From: Halorussus amylolyticus
GTDB lineage: Archaea; Halobacteriota; Halobacteria; Halobacteriales; Haladaptataceae
Length of the DNA stretch: 64,000 nt
Assembly (NCBI RefSeq): GCF_004143485.2
Contig: NZ_ML974130.1
Span: 615,964 to 679,963, forward strand
Direction: 5' to 3'
Part shown: positions 54,281-63,968 of the stretch, piece by piece
How the letters are laid out: the number at the start of each line of letters is the position of its first letter
Position numbering within the stretch: the first letter of the stretch is position 1
Program-made: the position numbers and the translations under genes
Notes under the pieces: generated by a model
The model's database searches: none
The model's input: only the letters and a program-made list of their open reading frames with translations
What the model was told of the DNA's origin: nothing

Positions 54281-55651
54281 TCAGTATTCAATACTGCGTT
54301 CTAGGTCTTCTATAGCTCCTTCAACTTTGAAATCCAATGAGGGTGAGAGCACCATGCTGAGATTCAAAGACTGCATCTCATCCACCATCTCTTTTTGATC
54401 AGTTCCTTCACGAAAACGCTCCATCCCTGTAATAGCAGTCTCCTCGCCGACAAAGCCTGCTCTACTATCACCGTACATAGAATGATCCAACTGCCCTATT
54501 AACAGCATCGTAGTCATAGCACCACCAACTTGATCACCTTGCTCAGGCCAGATCGGCGAAATCTCAGGGCTACTAGACGCATGATTACCCTCACCTGGAG
54601 GAAAATTAGTCCTGCCACCCCTACCAGTCTCAACATGATACGTTTTATCAGAATCACGGTCATACGCCAACACAGTATGATGACCCTGAGTAGGGATAAC
54701 AGTAGTCTCAACACCTTCAAGTTCTTCCAAAGTATACCCTAGGAAATCGGCTTGGCCTGAAGGACCGCCGCCGCCAATAGCTTCTGAGGCCTCCAAAATC
54801 CAGTGGCTAGCAGTCCGCTGCAAACGATTCTTCAAATTCAAACTCTCCATATCATACTCTTCATTCACAGTTTCTTCAACATCTTCTGCGATACCCATCC
54901 AGTTAGTAGTAGCACCATTCATAATATGCGCTCTAAACAGCTTCCTGAACTCACTGAACATTTCCCGGTCTTCAATCCAGGCCTGCTCCAGCGAATCACT
55001 TTGCGATTTCTCAACATTTATTTGTTCGTCAACGGTGAACTCACCGCTTGTATTACCGTTATCATATCCTATTTCAAGATGCAATCTATTCGCACCCGGC
55101 AACATCAACTCGCCCGGAACACTGAATTCGCCATTCGAGCCCACTTCTAAATCATCTAAAACACTGTTGTAAAGACCTGCTTCCCGTACAATCTCCTCAA
55201 CACCGTCATATGCGCTCTCAACCACATACCGAGTATCCCCTCGAACAGGCTCAGTAGCCTCAATCTCCGACTGAAAAATCTTTTCGTCTAAAACATCGGG
55301 ATCACGCATAACATAGGCCTCTTTCACTTCATAGCTATCACTGGACAAGAACTCTGATTCACCATCCTCACTGCGCTCAACTCCCGCAGTAAAACGATAC
55401 TTATCAGACTCCGTCAAATCCGCGTCACCCGGAACATCAACCACTTCTTCATATTCAGGCTCTGAATCAGGCTTCTCAGTAGAACTAGAGTCATCTGTGT
55501 TTTCAGAAGGCCGATCACCAGAATCAGTAGTATCTGCATTGTCTTCGAGTACGCCTGCACAGCCAGCTAAACCCGTAGCGCCTGCCGTGCCTAGAGCCGC
55601 GCCAATACCTTTCAACGTGTTTCGTCTGTTCGTCGTGGGCTCGTTATTCAT
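54281..55651 (-). CDS. Lipoprotein of unknown function 2 (AT-rich block)
   Basis: The 456-residue protein starts MNNEPTTNRRNTLKGIGAAL with a Tat-like signal and lipobox (LAGC near residue 31). A Ser/Thr/Asp/Glu-rich spacer follows. GHHTVLAYDRDSDKTYHVETGRG near residue 325 is a conserved-looking segment with two His residues, but I do not recognise the family. The C-terminus is hydrophilic. Base use matches the other lipoprotein in the block and not the core genes. Confidence 0.7.
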   Translation of the reverse strand: MNNEPTTNRRNTLKGIGAALGTAGATGLAGCAGVLEDNADTTDSGDRPSENTDDSSSTEKPDSEPEYEEVVDVPGDADLTESDKYRFTAGVERSEDGESEFLSSDSYEVKEAYVMRDPDVLDEKIFQSEIEATEPVRGDTRYVVESAYDGVEEIVREAGLYNSVLDDLEVGSNGEFSVPGELMLPGANRLHLEIGYDNGNTSGEFTVDEQINVEKSQSDSLEQAWIEDREMFSEFRKLFRAHIMNGATTNWMGIAEDVEETVNEEYDMESLNLKNRLQRTASHWILEASEAIGGGGPSGQADFLGYTLEELEGVETTVIPTQGHHTVLAYDRDSDKTYHVETGRGGRTNFPPGEGNHASSSPEISPIWPEQGDQVGGAMTTMLLIGQLDHSMYGDSRAGFVGEETAITGMERFREGTDQKEMVDEMQSLNLSMVLSPSLDFKVEGAIEDLERSIEY

Positions 55652-56007
55652 CTCTACTACTGGCCTCCTCCCCTGTTTTTCCTCGTAGCGATGTACTTCA
55701 TCGAACTGTTAAATTTCTACTTGTAGTACGTCGTGGCCTTATCCATCATTAAATATGGGGTCTGGCTCGTGAATTCAGCTTTTTCGAACAGACTAGTTAG
55801 ATCCAATCCGCCGGCCACATATGGGTATCTCTTGCTGTGTCGTCACTCGTGACACGCTTTGAGTGCCGAGGCCGACCACGGCTACCGTCCCAACCGAGCG
55901 TAGCTCACGAAACGAGAGCTACCCAAAAATCGTAGCCTGTTCACTCCTTGAGCATAGTTTCTAGAAACGTATTAGTGGATATTCTATAGAACATCGCTCA
56001 GACTGGT
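55652..56007. other. 356-nt gap at the right end of the AT-rich block
   Basis: G+C rises here from the block to the core level. The right direct repeat (55848-55873) lies inside. Upstream of the halogenase-like gene an A+T-rich stretch (AGTGGATATTCTATAG, 55975-55990) is about 20-30 nt from the ATG and could be its TATA box. No ORF is supported. Confidence 0.4.
55848..55873 (+). repeat. Direct repeat at the right edge of the AT-rich block
   Basis: CGTGACACGCTT followed by TGAGTGCCGAGGCC (55860-55873), identical in 14 nt and similar upstream to 52651-52678. Could be an attachment site or a duplicated gene start. Confidence 0.6.
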
Positions 56008-57636
56008 ATGAATGACCGTTACGACGTGATTGTCGGTGGCTCGGGAATCGCCGGTTCGACCGCTTCGATGATTCTCGCGAAACACGACCTCGACGTGCTG
56101 ATGGTCGAAGCAAAGACGCATCCGCGGTTCGCAATCGGCGAGGGGATGTTGCCGCTGAGCGCCGTGTGGATGTGGATAGTCGGCGAGTACTTCGGGATAC
56201 CGGAAATCCAGAATCTGAGCGACGCGAACAAAGTGGTAGATAATATCACGCGGTCCTGCGGGGTGAAACACTCCGTCGGGTTCGCCTACCACGAATCCGA
56301 CCACTCGTTCGACGGCGAGCACGCCCATCAGTTGGTCCCCCCGCAGATGCCGTTTTACAAGGAGAGCCACCTCCTGCGCGAGCACATCGACCACTACATG
56401 GTCGAATCGGCCGAGAGCTACGGCGTCGAGTACGTCGACGAGACGCCGATAACCGACGTGGAAATCGGCGACGACGAGGTAACAGTCACTACCGATGGCG
56501 GCGTGACGACGGGAGAGTTCTACATTGACGCCACGGGCGGCAACTCCGTCGTCGCCGAAAAGATGGGCTACCGAGACGAGACGCCGGAGTTAGCGACCGA
56601 CTCCCGAGCGATTTTCACGCACGTCGAGGGCCTCGAACCGTTCGACGAACTCATCGATGAGGCCGACCACCCCCAGCAGTCGAATCGCCTCCACGACGGA
56701 ACGCTCCATCACGTCTTCGACGGCGGGTGGCTGTGGGTAATTCCGTTCGACAACTTCGAGCGCTCTGAGGAGACCAAAGCGAGCGTCGGATTGGTGCTCG
56801 ACCGGGAGCAGTATCCGCGGGACGACTCGCTCGACGCCGAAGCGGAGTTCTACGAGATTGTTCGGGAGTTCCCCGATATCGAACGCCACCTCGACCCGGT
56901 CGAGCCGGTGATGCCGTGGATTCGAACCGGACGGTTACAGCGGAGCGCCACCAAATCGTCGGGCCACCGTCACTACCTGACCAACCACACCTACGGCTTC
57001 GTGGACCCGCTCTACTCGCAGGGGCTGATTCACACGTTCGAATCGGTGTTCCTCTCGACCAATCTCCTCTTGGAGGCGTTCGAAGACGACGACTTTTCGG
57101 CGGACCGGTTCGAGCCGATAGACGAATTGCACCGGAGACAGCTCGAATCTGCGGATTTGCTCGTCCGAAACGGGTACGATTCGACGGGCGATTTCGACGT
57201 TTGGAACGCCTGGACGCAGATGGTGCTCGCCGAATCCGTCCTGCCGGACCTGTACATCCAACGCTTCTGCCTGAAGTACTTCTCGTCGGGCGAGACCAGC
57301 GAGTTCGACCCACTGCTCGAAGAGACGCGCCCCGGCGACCGCGCACCGTTCGCCCCGGAGAAAGAGGCGCTGTTGCAGACGATGTCCGAGACGCTCGATT
57401 CGTACGCCGCAGGCGACCTACCCCCGGACGAAGCATCGCAACTGCTCTTGGACGAACTGAAACGCACCGAGTGGCTGCCGAAACGCGTCTACGAGTGGGG
57501 CAACGAGACGGAGCGCCACATCGACTTCTCCGACCCCGAGATAGCCCGAGACCTGTTCGAATGGGGCAACACCGACGCGCCCGAGCACATCCGCGAGGGG
57601 CTTTTCGACTTCGAGATGCCGAATCTGGCGCAGTGA
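56008..57636 (+). CDS. Flavin-dependent halogenase-like FAD oxidoreductase
   Basis: The 542-residue protein has an FAD motif VGGSGIAGSTAS near residue 10, IGEGMLPLS matching the GES/GEG loop of halogenases, and W241-L-W-V-I-P246, the WxWxIP motif diagnostic of flavin-dependent halogenases. Residue Lys in SCGVKHSVGF lies where the phenolic halogenases place the catalytic Lys, but the alignment is not certain. Halogenases use FADH2, oxygen and chloride or bromide. A free-standing halogenase could act on a small molecule of unknown identity. It is convergent with a FilR1-type regulator. Confidence 0.75.
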   Translation: MNDRYDVIVGGSGIAGSTASMILAKHDLDVLMVEAKTHPRFAIGEGMLPLSAVWMWIVGEYFGIPEIQNLSDANKVVDNITRSCGVKHSVGFAYHESDHSFDGEHAHQLVPPQMPFYKESHLLREHIDHYMVESAESYGVEYVDETPITDVEIGDDEVTVTTDGGVTTGEFYIDATGGNSVVAEKMGYRDETPELATDSRAIFTHVEGLEPFDELIDEADHPQQSNRLHDGTLHHVFDGGWLWVIPFDNFERSEETKASVGLVLDREQYPRDDSLDAEAEFYEIVREFPDIERHLDPVEPVMPWIRTGRLQRSATKSSGHRHYLTNHTYGFVDPLYSQGLIHTFESVFLSTNLLLEAFEDDDFSADRFEPIDELHRRQLESADLLVRNGYDSTGDFDVWNAWTQMVLAESVLPDLYIQRFCLKYFSSGETSEFDPLLEETRPGDRAPFAPEKEALLQTMSETLDSYAAGDLPPDEASQLLLDELKRTEWLPKRVYEWGNETERHIDFSDPEIARDLFEWGNTDAPEHIREGLFDFEMPNLAQ

Positions 57637-57641
57637 GCGAC

Positions 57642-58460
57642 TTACGGCTCCGAAACGCCCGCTCTCTCGGTCGTGTCGAGCCACGTTTCCATCGGCTGTG
57701 ACCGCTCGCGATAGTAGCGATAGAGGCGGCGACCCCACTCTACGGCCTCGGCGTCCGCCGTATCGACGAGCGCGTGCGGATATCCCGTCCTGTCGTCGTG
57801 AACCGTGAACGTGAGTCGGTGGTCGAACAGTCCGAATTGGACGGGAATCGGTTCGTCGGTGATGCGTACCCCCGAGTCCGACTCGCCCGTCCAAATCGAC
57901 TCGATATCTGGGTATCGCTCGAAATACCGGGTCGCGGCCTCGGGGGTCCAGATAATTTCGGCTTCGACCTCGCCGCGGAGATGCGGTTTGAGTCGCTCGA
58001 CGACATCGGGAGGGACGGCGCTGATACTCCGAACGCCCTTCGCGCGCTCGGTCTCGTCCCAAAATTCGAGGTATCGCCGATGCATCTGGTAAGGGTCGTC
58101 GGCCGTGGCCGTCATCACCGTGGCCTCCGCGAGCAGGCTCCTTTCGAACTCGATTGGGCAGGCGTGCAACTGCTCGACGAGTTCCGGAAGTCGCGCCGAG
58201 ACGTGCAACTGTCGGCAGAGGGCTTCGACTTCCCGGAGGACTATCGCGCCGAAATCCGTGAGCGCGTGTCGGTTGTCCGTCGCCGTGATGAGTTCCGCTT
58301 CGCGGAGGGTTCCCAGATGCCGATTGACCGTCGCTCGCGAGTACTCGAGATTTCGTTCCAACTGCCGGGTCGTGAGCGCGTCTTCCGTTCGAAGGAGCGT
58401 CAGTATCTCGTGATGAGTGACGACCGTTTTCGTGAGCCCGATTCCCCGGTCGATTTGCAT
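57642..58460 (-). CDS. Winged-helix regulator with FilR1-type middle domain
   Basis: The 272-residue protein has an N-terminal winged helix (HHEILTLLRTEDALTTRQLERNLEYSRATVNRHLGTLREAELI) and a middle domain typical of the archaeal FilR1 family (RGVRSISAVPP-like segment, SGVRITDEPIPVQFGLFDHRLTFTVHDDRT). Family members control methanogenesis or central-carbon genes in other archaea. Its stop is 5 nt from that of the halogenase-like gene, so it may sense a related compound, but this is inference. Confidence 0.8.
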   Translation of the reverse strand: MQIDRGIGLTKTVVTHHEILTLLRTEDALTTRQLERNLEYSRATVNRHLGTLREAELITATDNRHALTDFGAIVLREVEALCRQLHVSARLPELVEQLHACPIEFERSLLAEATVMTATADDPYQMHRRYLEFWDETERAKGVRSISAVPPDVVERLKPHLRGEVEAEIIWTPEAATRYFERYPDIESIWTGESDSGVRITDEPIPVQFGLFDHRLTFTVHDDRTGYPHALVDTADAEAVEWGRRLYRYYRERSQPMETWLDTTERAGVSEP

Positions 58461-58619
58461 ACCGATACCAGTGATTCATATCATATAACGGTGCGGTTTA
58501 TTCGGTCACCACGACGACCGAACGCCCGCGCTCGGGGCGCTACCGGTCGCGTCTCGACGCTGGCAGGTCGTCTTCCGACCGTCTGGACTCCGCGAAAAAT
58601 AGGTCTCCGAAACGCCCCG

Positions 58620-60332
58620 TCAGTCCCCTTCGGGAGCCTGAATCACGCCGTCGTCGCTCCACGTGTAGCCCGCCTCTTCGAGCCGACTCCGGGCGGCCTC
58701 CGGGCTCTCCTCGTACTCGGTCACGTCGTCGGTGTGGAGTTCGCCGAACGCCTCCGAAACGACGTTGCTGCCGGGCTCCGGGAAGTCGAACAGAATCTGC
58801 TGGACGATTGGCGTCCGCGGGATGGTCTCGACCATCGCCTTCCGGAGGGTCACGTCGTCGAGTCCGGCTTGGCGCTCGTTCGGCGTGAAGTGCCAGAACG
58901 AGGTCGCGATTTCGAAGTTCGTTCCGATGTTCTCGTTGTCCTGATTCTCGTTCAGACTCCGGTCGATGCGGCCGAACGGCTCGTAGTTGAGTTCGCCGTT
59001 GAGGAGCAGTTCCCACACCGTCGAGGACTCGGGAATGATGCGCCAGAAGCGCGTCTCGAAGTCCACGGGCGCGAAGTGGTCGTCGAACCTCGCGAGACCG
59101 AACTCGGTCCCCTGATTCCAGTAGTCGAACTGGAGCGGGCCGCTCCCGACCGGCTCCTCGACGTTGACCTGACTCGGCTCGTCGCGGTCCTGCCAGATGT
59201 GCTGGGGCAGAATCGGAATCTGGGTTCCGACGAGCGTGTTGAACGGTCCGAGCGGCTGTGACATGTTGACCCGAACCGTCTCGTCGTCCACGGCCTCGGC
59301 GTTGTCGATGAACTGCGACTGGACCGAGTACAGCGGCACTTCGTTCTCGGTGATGTAGTTGTAGCTGAACGCCACGTCCTCGGTGGTGAGGTCCTCGCCG
59401 TCGTGGAACGAGTGGCCGGTCCGGACGGTGTACTCCATCGTGGTGTCGTCCACCCGGTTCCAGTCGGTGGCGAGACTGACGTCGGTGTTCAGTTCGGCGT
59501 TGTTGTCGAGTCGGAGCAGCGTGTCGTACATCACCGTGAACTGGTAGGTGTGCTTGTTCTCGTCGTTGTGGCCGAGCACGTTCATCGTCGAGAGCGTCTC
59601 GGGCCAGTACCCCTTCAACTCGGTGGTGCCGTTCACCATCTCCAGGTTCACCATCGTCCAGTAGGAGTTGAAGCCGAGTTCGAGGTCGCGCTGCCAGTTC
59701 GTGACCTGATTGTTGTTCCAGATGGCCGCCGCGGGCATCTGGGTGATGGGCATCTGGGGCACCTCGTCCATCAGGAGCTGCTGGAGCTGTTGGACCTGGT
59801 CCACCCGCGCGCTCTGGTCGGGTTCGGCCAGGTAGTTCGACATCAGTTCGTCGGCTTCTTCGTTCTGGTACCCCGCGAAGTTACCCTCACCGGGGTCGGT
59901 GTTCTCGGAACTCAGCGTGGAATTGAGCTCCAGCACCGGGTCCACGGTGAAGAACGTGTGCCACGTCGAGAGGCTGTAGTCGTACTCCTCGGACACCCTC
60001 GTGAACAGCGTCCCCCATTCGAGGACCTCGACTTCCACGTCGAGTCCGAAGTCGTTCAACTGCCGCGCGATGAGGTTGATGGCGTCGTGCCGCGGCGGAT
60101 TGTAACTCTGTGCGTTGTTGAGGTACGTGTACGTCGGCAACGGTTCGCCCGCTTCCACCTCCTGGGTTTCCGTGCCGTCTCCCGCCGTCTCGTTGCCCGT
60201 CGTCGTGTCGGTTTCGTTCTCCTGGCTCGCACCTGCGCCCCCTGCGAACGTCGTCAGGCCGACCACACCCCCCGCCACACCTGCTTTTGTCAGAAAATCG
60301 CGTCGATTTTCGTCTATCTGCCGTTCTGGCAT
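58620..60332 (-). CDS. Peptide/solute-binding protein of ABC transporter (family 5)
   Basis: The ATG at 60332 (MPERQIDENRRDFLTKAGVAGG) gives 570 residues with a twin-arginine signal (NRRDFLTKAGVAGGVVGLTTF) and a Thr/Glu spacer at 45-65. The rest matches DppA/OppA-type binding proteins (RTGHSFHDGEDLTTEDVAFSYNYITEN, VGSGPLQFDYW, NERQAGLDDVTLRKAMVETIPR). No permease or ATPase genes are adjacent, so it is an orphan or works with a transporter elsewhere. No lipobox Cys is seen near the signal. Confidence 0.85.
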   Translation of the reverse strand: MPERQIDENRRDFLTKAGVAGGVVGLTTFAGGAGASQENETDTTTGNETAGDGTETQEVEAGEPLPTYTYLNNAQSYNPPRHDAINLIARQLNDFGLDVEVEVLEWGTLFTRVSEEYDYSLSTWHTFFTVDPVLELNSTLSSENTDPGEGNFAGYQNEEADELMSNYLAEPDQSARVDQVQQLQQLLMDEVPQMPITQMPAAAIWNNNQVTNWQRDLELGFNSYWTMVNLEMVNGTTELKGYWPETLSTMNVLGHNDENKHTYQFTVMYDTLLRLDNNAELNTDVSLATDWNRVDDTTMEYTVRTGHSFHDGEDLTTEDVAFSYNYITENEVPLYSVQSQFIDNAEAVDDETVRVNMSQPLGPFNTLVGTQIPILPQHIWQDRDEPSQVNVEEPVGSGPLQFDYWNQGTEFGLARFDDHFAPVDFETRFWRIIPESSTVWELLLNGELNYEPFGRIDRSLNENQDNENIGTNFEIATSFWHFTPNERQAGLDDVTLRKAMVETIPRTPIVQQILFDFPEPGSNVVSEAFGELHTDDVTEYEESPEAARSRLEEAGYTWSDDGVIQAPEGD

Positions 60333-60561
60333 GCTAACCGTCAACAATTCGTACCCTAATGAGCGTTTTTGCCGCTTTCGAAATACGACCGGCTAAATTC
60401 ACGGACACGGACCAGTTCACCACACCCGCGAGCGATTCGATTCGTACCCCCAGTGACCCGAAGTCCAATCCTGAGCGAGCGCCGAGACGCCGAACCGTCC
60501 CCTGTCGTTGGTCTGGAAAGACCACCGACAGTTATTCCGTCGCTCGCCCGAAACCCCCGCT

Positions 60562-61716
60562 ATGAGAAACTACACCATTGGGAGCGTTTGGGGCATCCCG
60601 ATTCGAATCAACATCTCTCTGCTCGTGTTCTTGCCGGTGCTGGCGTGGCTCCTCGGAAGCGGGGAGCAAATCGACGTCTACACCGGCGTCGTCAACGGAT
60701 TCACGCCGACCGCGCTCGACCCGGCGGTACTCAACGCCGGAAACGCGCCGTGGCTCATCGGCGCGGGGGCGGCGGTCGGCCTGTTCGCCAGCGTCGGCGT
60801 CCACGAACTCGGCCACGCGTGGGCCGCGCGTCGATACGGCATCGAGACCGACTCGATTACGCTCTGGATTCTCGGCGGTCTCGCCAGCCTTCGGGAGATG
60901 CCCCGCGAGTGGCACAAGGAGTTCTGGATAGCCATCGCGGGACCGGCCGCCAGCGTCCTCGTCGCCGCCGCGTGTTACGCTGTCGTCGCGGTCCTGCCGA
61001 GTTCGGTTCCGGTCGTGACGTTCGTGTTCGGGTGGCTCGTCGTGACTAATCTCGTTCTCACGGTGTTCAATCTGCTCCCGGCGTTCCCGATGGACGGCGG
61101 CCGAATCCTCCGCGCGCTGCTCTCGCGGTCCCGGCCGTACGCGAGCGCGACTCAAACCGCCGCCAGAATCGGCTCGCTGTTCGCGCTCGGCTTCGCCGTC
61201 GTCGGCGTACTTTCGTTCAGCCCGATGTTACTCCTGCTCGCTGTGTTCGTCTACGGCGCGGCGAACGGCGAGTCGCGCCACGTCGCGCTCGCCACGCTCC
61301 TCGAAGGGGTCACGGCCGGGGACGTCGTGACCGGCGCGTTCGACCCGGTCGCCGCCGACGCGTCGGTCGAGACGCTCCTCGACCGCATGATGACCGAGCG
61401 CCGAACCGAGTTCCCGGTCGTGGACGACGACGGAACCGTCGTGGGCGTCGTCTCGATTGCGGACGTTCGCCGGGTCAAGAACCGGGACTCGGCCGAAACG
61501 ACGGTCGGTGAGATTCTACGCGAGGGGGCCAGTCGCGTCTCCGCCGACACGGACGCCTTCGAAGTGCTCGGTCTCCTGAACACCGGGAAGACGGCCATCG
61601 TCGTCGTCGAGGACGCGGGCGAACCCATCGGGGTCCTCACGCGCACGGACTTCACCGCCGCACTCGACATTCGCCGAGCGGGCGGCGGCCCGGTGTCGCC
61701 GCGCACCGCGATGTAG
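60562..61716 (+). CDS. Site-2 protease (M50) with CBS domains
   Basis: The ATG at 60562 (MRNYTIGSVWGIPIRIN) gives 384 residues. The M50 zinc motif is VHELGHAWAARRYG (His81-Glu82-His85), and NLLPAFPMDGGRI supplies the third ligand Asp. Five to six membrane segments follow the family layout. Two CBS domains occupy about residues 245-365 (VVDDDGTVVGVVSIAD, EPIGVLTRTDF), likely binding adenine nucleotides as regulators. The protein should cut membrane-anchored substrates, but the substrate is unknown. Confidence 0.88.
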   Translation: MRNYTIGSVWGIPIRINISLLVFLPVLAWLLGSGEQIDVYTGVVNGFTPTALDPAVLNAGNAPWLIGAGAAVGLFASVGVHELGHAWAARRYGIETDSITLWILGGLASLREMPREWHKEFWIAIAGPAASVLVAAACYAVVAVLPSSVPVVTFVFGWLVVTNLVLTVFNLLPAFPMDGGRILRALLSRSRPYASATQTAARIGSLFALGFAVVGVLSFSPMLLLLAVFVYGAANGESRHVALATLLEGVTAGDVVTGAFDPVAADASVETLLDRMMTERRTEFPVVDDDGTVVGVVSIADVRRVKNRDSAETTVGEILREGASRVSADTDAFEVLGLLNTGKTAIVVVEDAGEPIGVLTRTDFTAALDIRRAGGGPVSPRTAM

Positions 61717-61844
61717 TCGCCGGTCGGTCTCGAAACCCGGCTAAATCGGCCGCGTCTCTCGGCCGTCGATAGTAGCTTCTTAGTACGATGAGCGATACGA
61801 TTCGACGGAGAACAGTCGAGCATCGGAAGCCTCATCGCCAAAAT

Positions 61845-63251
61845 ATGTTAGGAAAATACGACGTGGTCGTGATTGGCGGCGGAATCAGCGGTGCGTCACT
61901 GCTCTACACGGTGGCGAAGTTCACCGACATCGAGCGAATCGCCCTGGTCGAGAAGGAAGACGAGATTGCGGCAATCAACTCTCACCACACGAACAACTCT
62001 CAGACGCTTCACTTCGGCGACATCGAGACCAACTACACGCTGGAGAAAGCCGAGGAAGTGAAAGAGGGCGCAGAGCTACTCGCGGGCTATCTCGAAAACG
62101 CCGACCCCGACCGCGAGATGCACAGCAAGCGGAGCAAGATGGTGCTGGCGGTCGGCGACGAGGAGGTCGAGAAGCTCGAAGCCCGATACCACGACGAGGG
62201 CTTCGGCGACCTCTTCCCGAAGCTTCGCGCCATCGACCGCGACGAAATCGCGGCGTTGGAGCCGAAGGTGGTCGAGGGCAGGGACCCGAACGTGGAGATG
62301 CTGGCGCTCCAGACGCCCGACGGCTACGTCGTGGACTACGGCCGAACCGCGAAGTCGTTCGTGGACGAAGCCGAGCAGGTCGAGGGCGTCGATGTCTACA
62401 CCGGAACCGAAGTCACCGACATCACCGAGACCGCCGACGGCTTCACCGTCGAGACGGATTCGGGACGGCTCGAATCCGACGTGACCGTGGTCGCGGCCGG
62501 GTCGCACAGCCTTCAGGTCGCTAACGAGATGGGGTACGGCACCGAGATGTCGCTGCTTCCGGTCGCGGGGAGCTTCTTCCTCGCCGACGACCTCCTGAAC
62601 GGCAAGGTGTACACCCTCCAGATGAAGAAGCTACCCTTCGCGGCGGTCCACGGCGACGCCGACGTTCACGACGGGAGCGTCACCCGATTCGGGCCGACCG
62701 CGAAGCTCGTGCCGACGCTCGAACGCGGCCGACTCTCGACGGTCGGCGACTTCTTCGACGTGTTCGGGCTGAACGTCGATTCGTTCCTGAGCTACGGCAA
62801 CATCCTCGCCGACAGAATCCTGCTCCCGTACGTCCTCAAGAATCTGGTGTACGACCTGCCCGAAGTCGGGAAACGCGCGTTCCTCCCGAACGTCAAGAAG
62901 GTCGTCCCGAGCGTCGAACTCTCGGACATCGAGCGCGCGAAGGGCTACGGCGGCGTGCGCCCCCAGTTGGTCGATACGGAGGCCAAGAGCCTCGACATGG
63001 GCGAAGCCAAGATTACGGGCGACGACATCATCTTCAACATCACGCCGTCGCCGGGCGCATCGACCTGCGTGAAGAACGCGATGCAGGACACCGACCAGAT
63101 AATCGAGTTCTTCGACGGCGAGTACGAGTTCGACGAGGAGCGGTTCCGCGCCGAGACCATCGACAACTTCCCGCGGGAGACCGATTCGGAGACCGATTCG
63201 GAGTCGTCCTCGGAGTCGCCCTCGGAAGCGCCCCCGAGTCCTGCGTCGTAG
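61845..63251 (+). CDS. mqo: Malate:quinone oxidoreductase-like FAD enzyme
   Basis: The ATG at 61845 ([20 protein letters not shown]) is preferred to 61788. The 468-residue protein has the FAD dinucleotide motif, [18 protein letters not shown] and [22 protein letters not shown], matching Mqo/LhgO-type oxidases. Mqo passes electrons from malate to quinone at the membrane. The last 30 residues are Ser/Glu/Thr-rich repeats that follow the folded part. Another 2-hydroxyacid oxidase of the same fold cannot be fully ruled out. Confidence 0.8.
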   Translation: MLGKYDVVVIGGGISGASLLYTVAKFTDIERIALVEKEDEIAAINSHHTNNSQTLHFGDIETNYTLEKAEEVKEGAELLAGYLENADPDREMHSKRSKMVLAVGDEEVEKLEARYHDEGFGDLFPKLRAIDRDEIAALEPKVVEGRDPNVEMLALQTPDGYVVDYGRTAKSFVDEAEQVEGVDVYTGTEVTDITETADGFTVETDSGRLESDVTVVAAGSHSLQVANEMGYGTEMSLLPVAGSFFLADDLLNGKVYTLQMKKLPFAAVHGDADVHDGSVTRFGPTAKLVPTLERGRLSTVGDFFDVFGLNVDSFLSYGNILADRILLPYVLKNLVYDLPEVGKRAFLPNVKKVVPSVELSDIERAKGYGGVRPQLVDTEAKSLDMGEAKITGDDIIFNITPSPGASTCVKNAMQDTDQIIEFFDGEYEFDEERFRAETIDNFPRETDSETDSESSSESPSEAPPSPAS

Positions 63252-63351
63252 TCTCGCGTTCAGTCGCGTCGGCTCGCGTTCGACGCCCACGCTTCTCCGC
63301 CGCCCGACCCGAGAGCGAATCGTTTTTCCACCGTTTCGCCCAACGGATGTC

Positions 63352-63897
63352 ATGGACCGACTCCGCGAGTCACTCCACGAAGCGCCCATCATCGACAAGG
63401 ACGGCTATCAGTACCTCGTCCACCCCATCAGCAACGGCGTGCCGATGCTCGAACCCGAACTCCTCCGGGAGGTCGTGGTCGGGGTCACGCGCGCGGCCGA
63501 CCTCGACGTGGACAAAATCGTCGCGCCCGAGGCGATGGGCATCCACATCGCGACCGCGCTCTCGCTCCAGACCGACGTGCCGCTCGTGGTCATCCGCAAG
63601 CGCGAGTACGGACTCGACGGCGAGGTCGCGCTCCACCAGACCACCGGCTACTCCGAATCGGAGATGTACATCAACGACATCGAGGAGGGCGACCGCGTGC
63701 TCATCGTGGACGACCTGCTCTCGACCGGCGGGACCTTGGCGGCCATCACCGACGCCCTTGACGGCATCGGCGCGGACATCGCCGACATCGTCGTCGTCAT
63801 CCGGAAGGTCGGCGGGTCGGCGCTCGACGACACCGACTACGACGCGACGAGTCTGGTGGACATCTCGGTCGAGGACTACGAAGTCACGATTCACTGA
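63352..63897 (+). CDS. hpt: Hypoxanthine/guanine phosphoribosyltransferase-like protein
   Basis: The 181-residue protein has the PRPP-binding motif [16 protein letters not shown] and the purine-recognition region of archaeal HGPRT-like enzymes ([30 protein letters not shown]). Haloarchaeal members often recover hypoxanthine or guanine. The ATG at 63352 follows ACGGATGTC and lies 100 nt after the mqo stop, so it may have its own promoter. Confidence 0.88.
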   Translation: MDRLRESLHEAPIIDKDGYQYLVHPISNGVPMLEPELLREVVVGVTRAADLDVDKIVAPEAMGIHIATALSLQTDVPLVVIRKREYGLDGEVALHQTTGYSESEMYINDIEEGDRVLIVDDLLSTGGTLAAITDALDGIGADIADIVVVIRKVGGSALDDTDYDATSLVDISVEDYEVTIH

Positions 63898-63948
63898 AAC
63901 CGGATTCCGTGACCGGCGAGAAGAACGCGATGACCGGTGCGGGCGACT

Positions 63949-63968
63949 GCGACCGGTGCGCCGGTCGC
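63949..63968. terminator. Hairpin downstream of hpt
   Basis: GCGACCGG and CCGGTCGC arms (8 bp) with a TGCG loop lie about 50 nt after hpt. No T-run follows within the window, so a terminator role is uncertain. Confidence 0.3.

Noticed and set aside
57774..59261. Plus-strand frame of 495 codons
   Set aside because: Runs across the FilR1-type gene and the binding-protein gene in antisense; not plausible.
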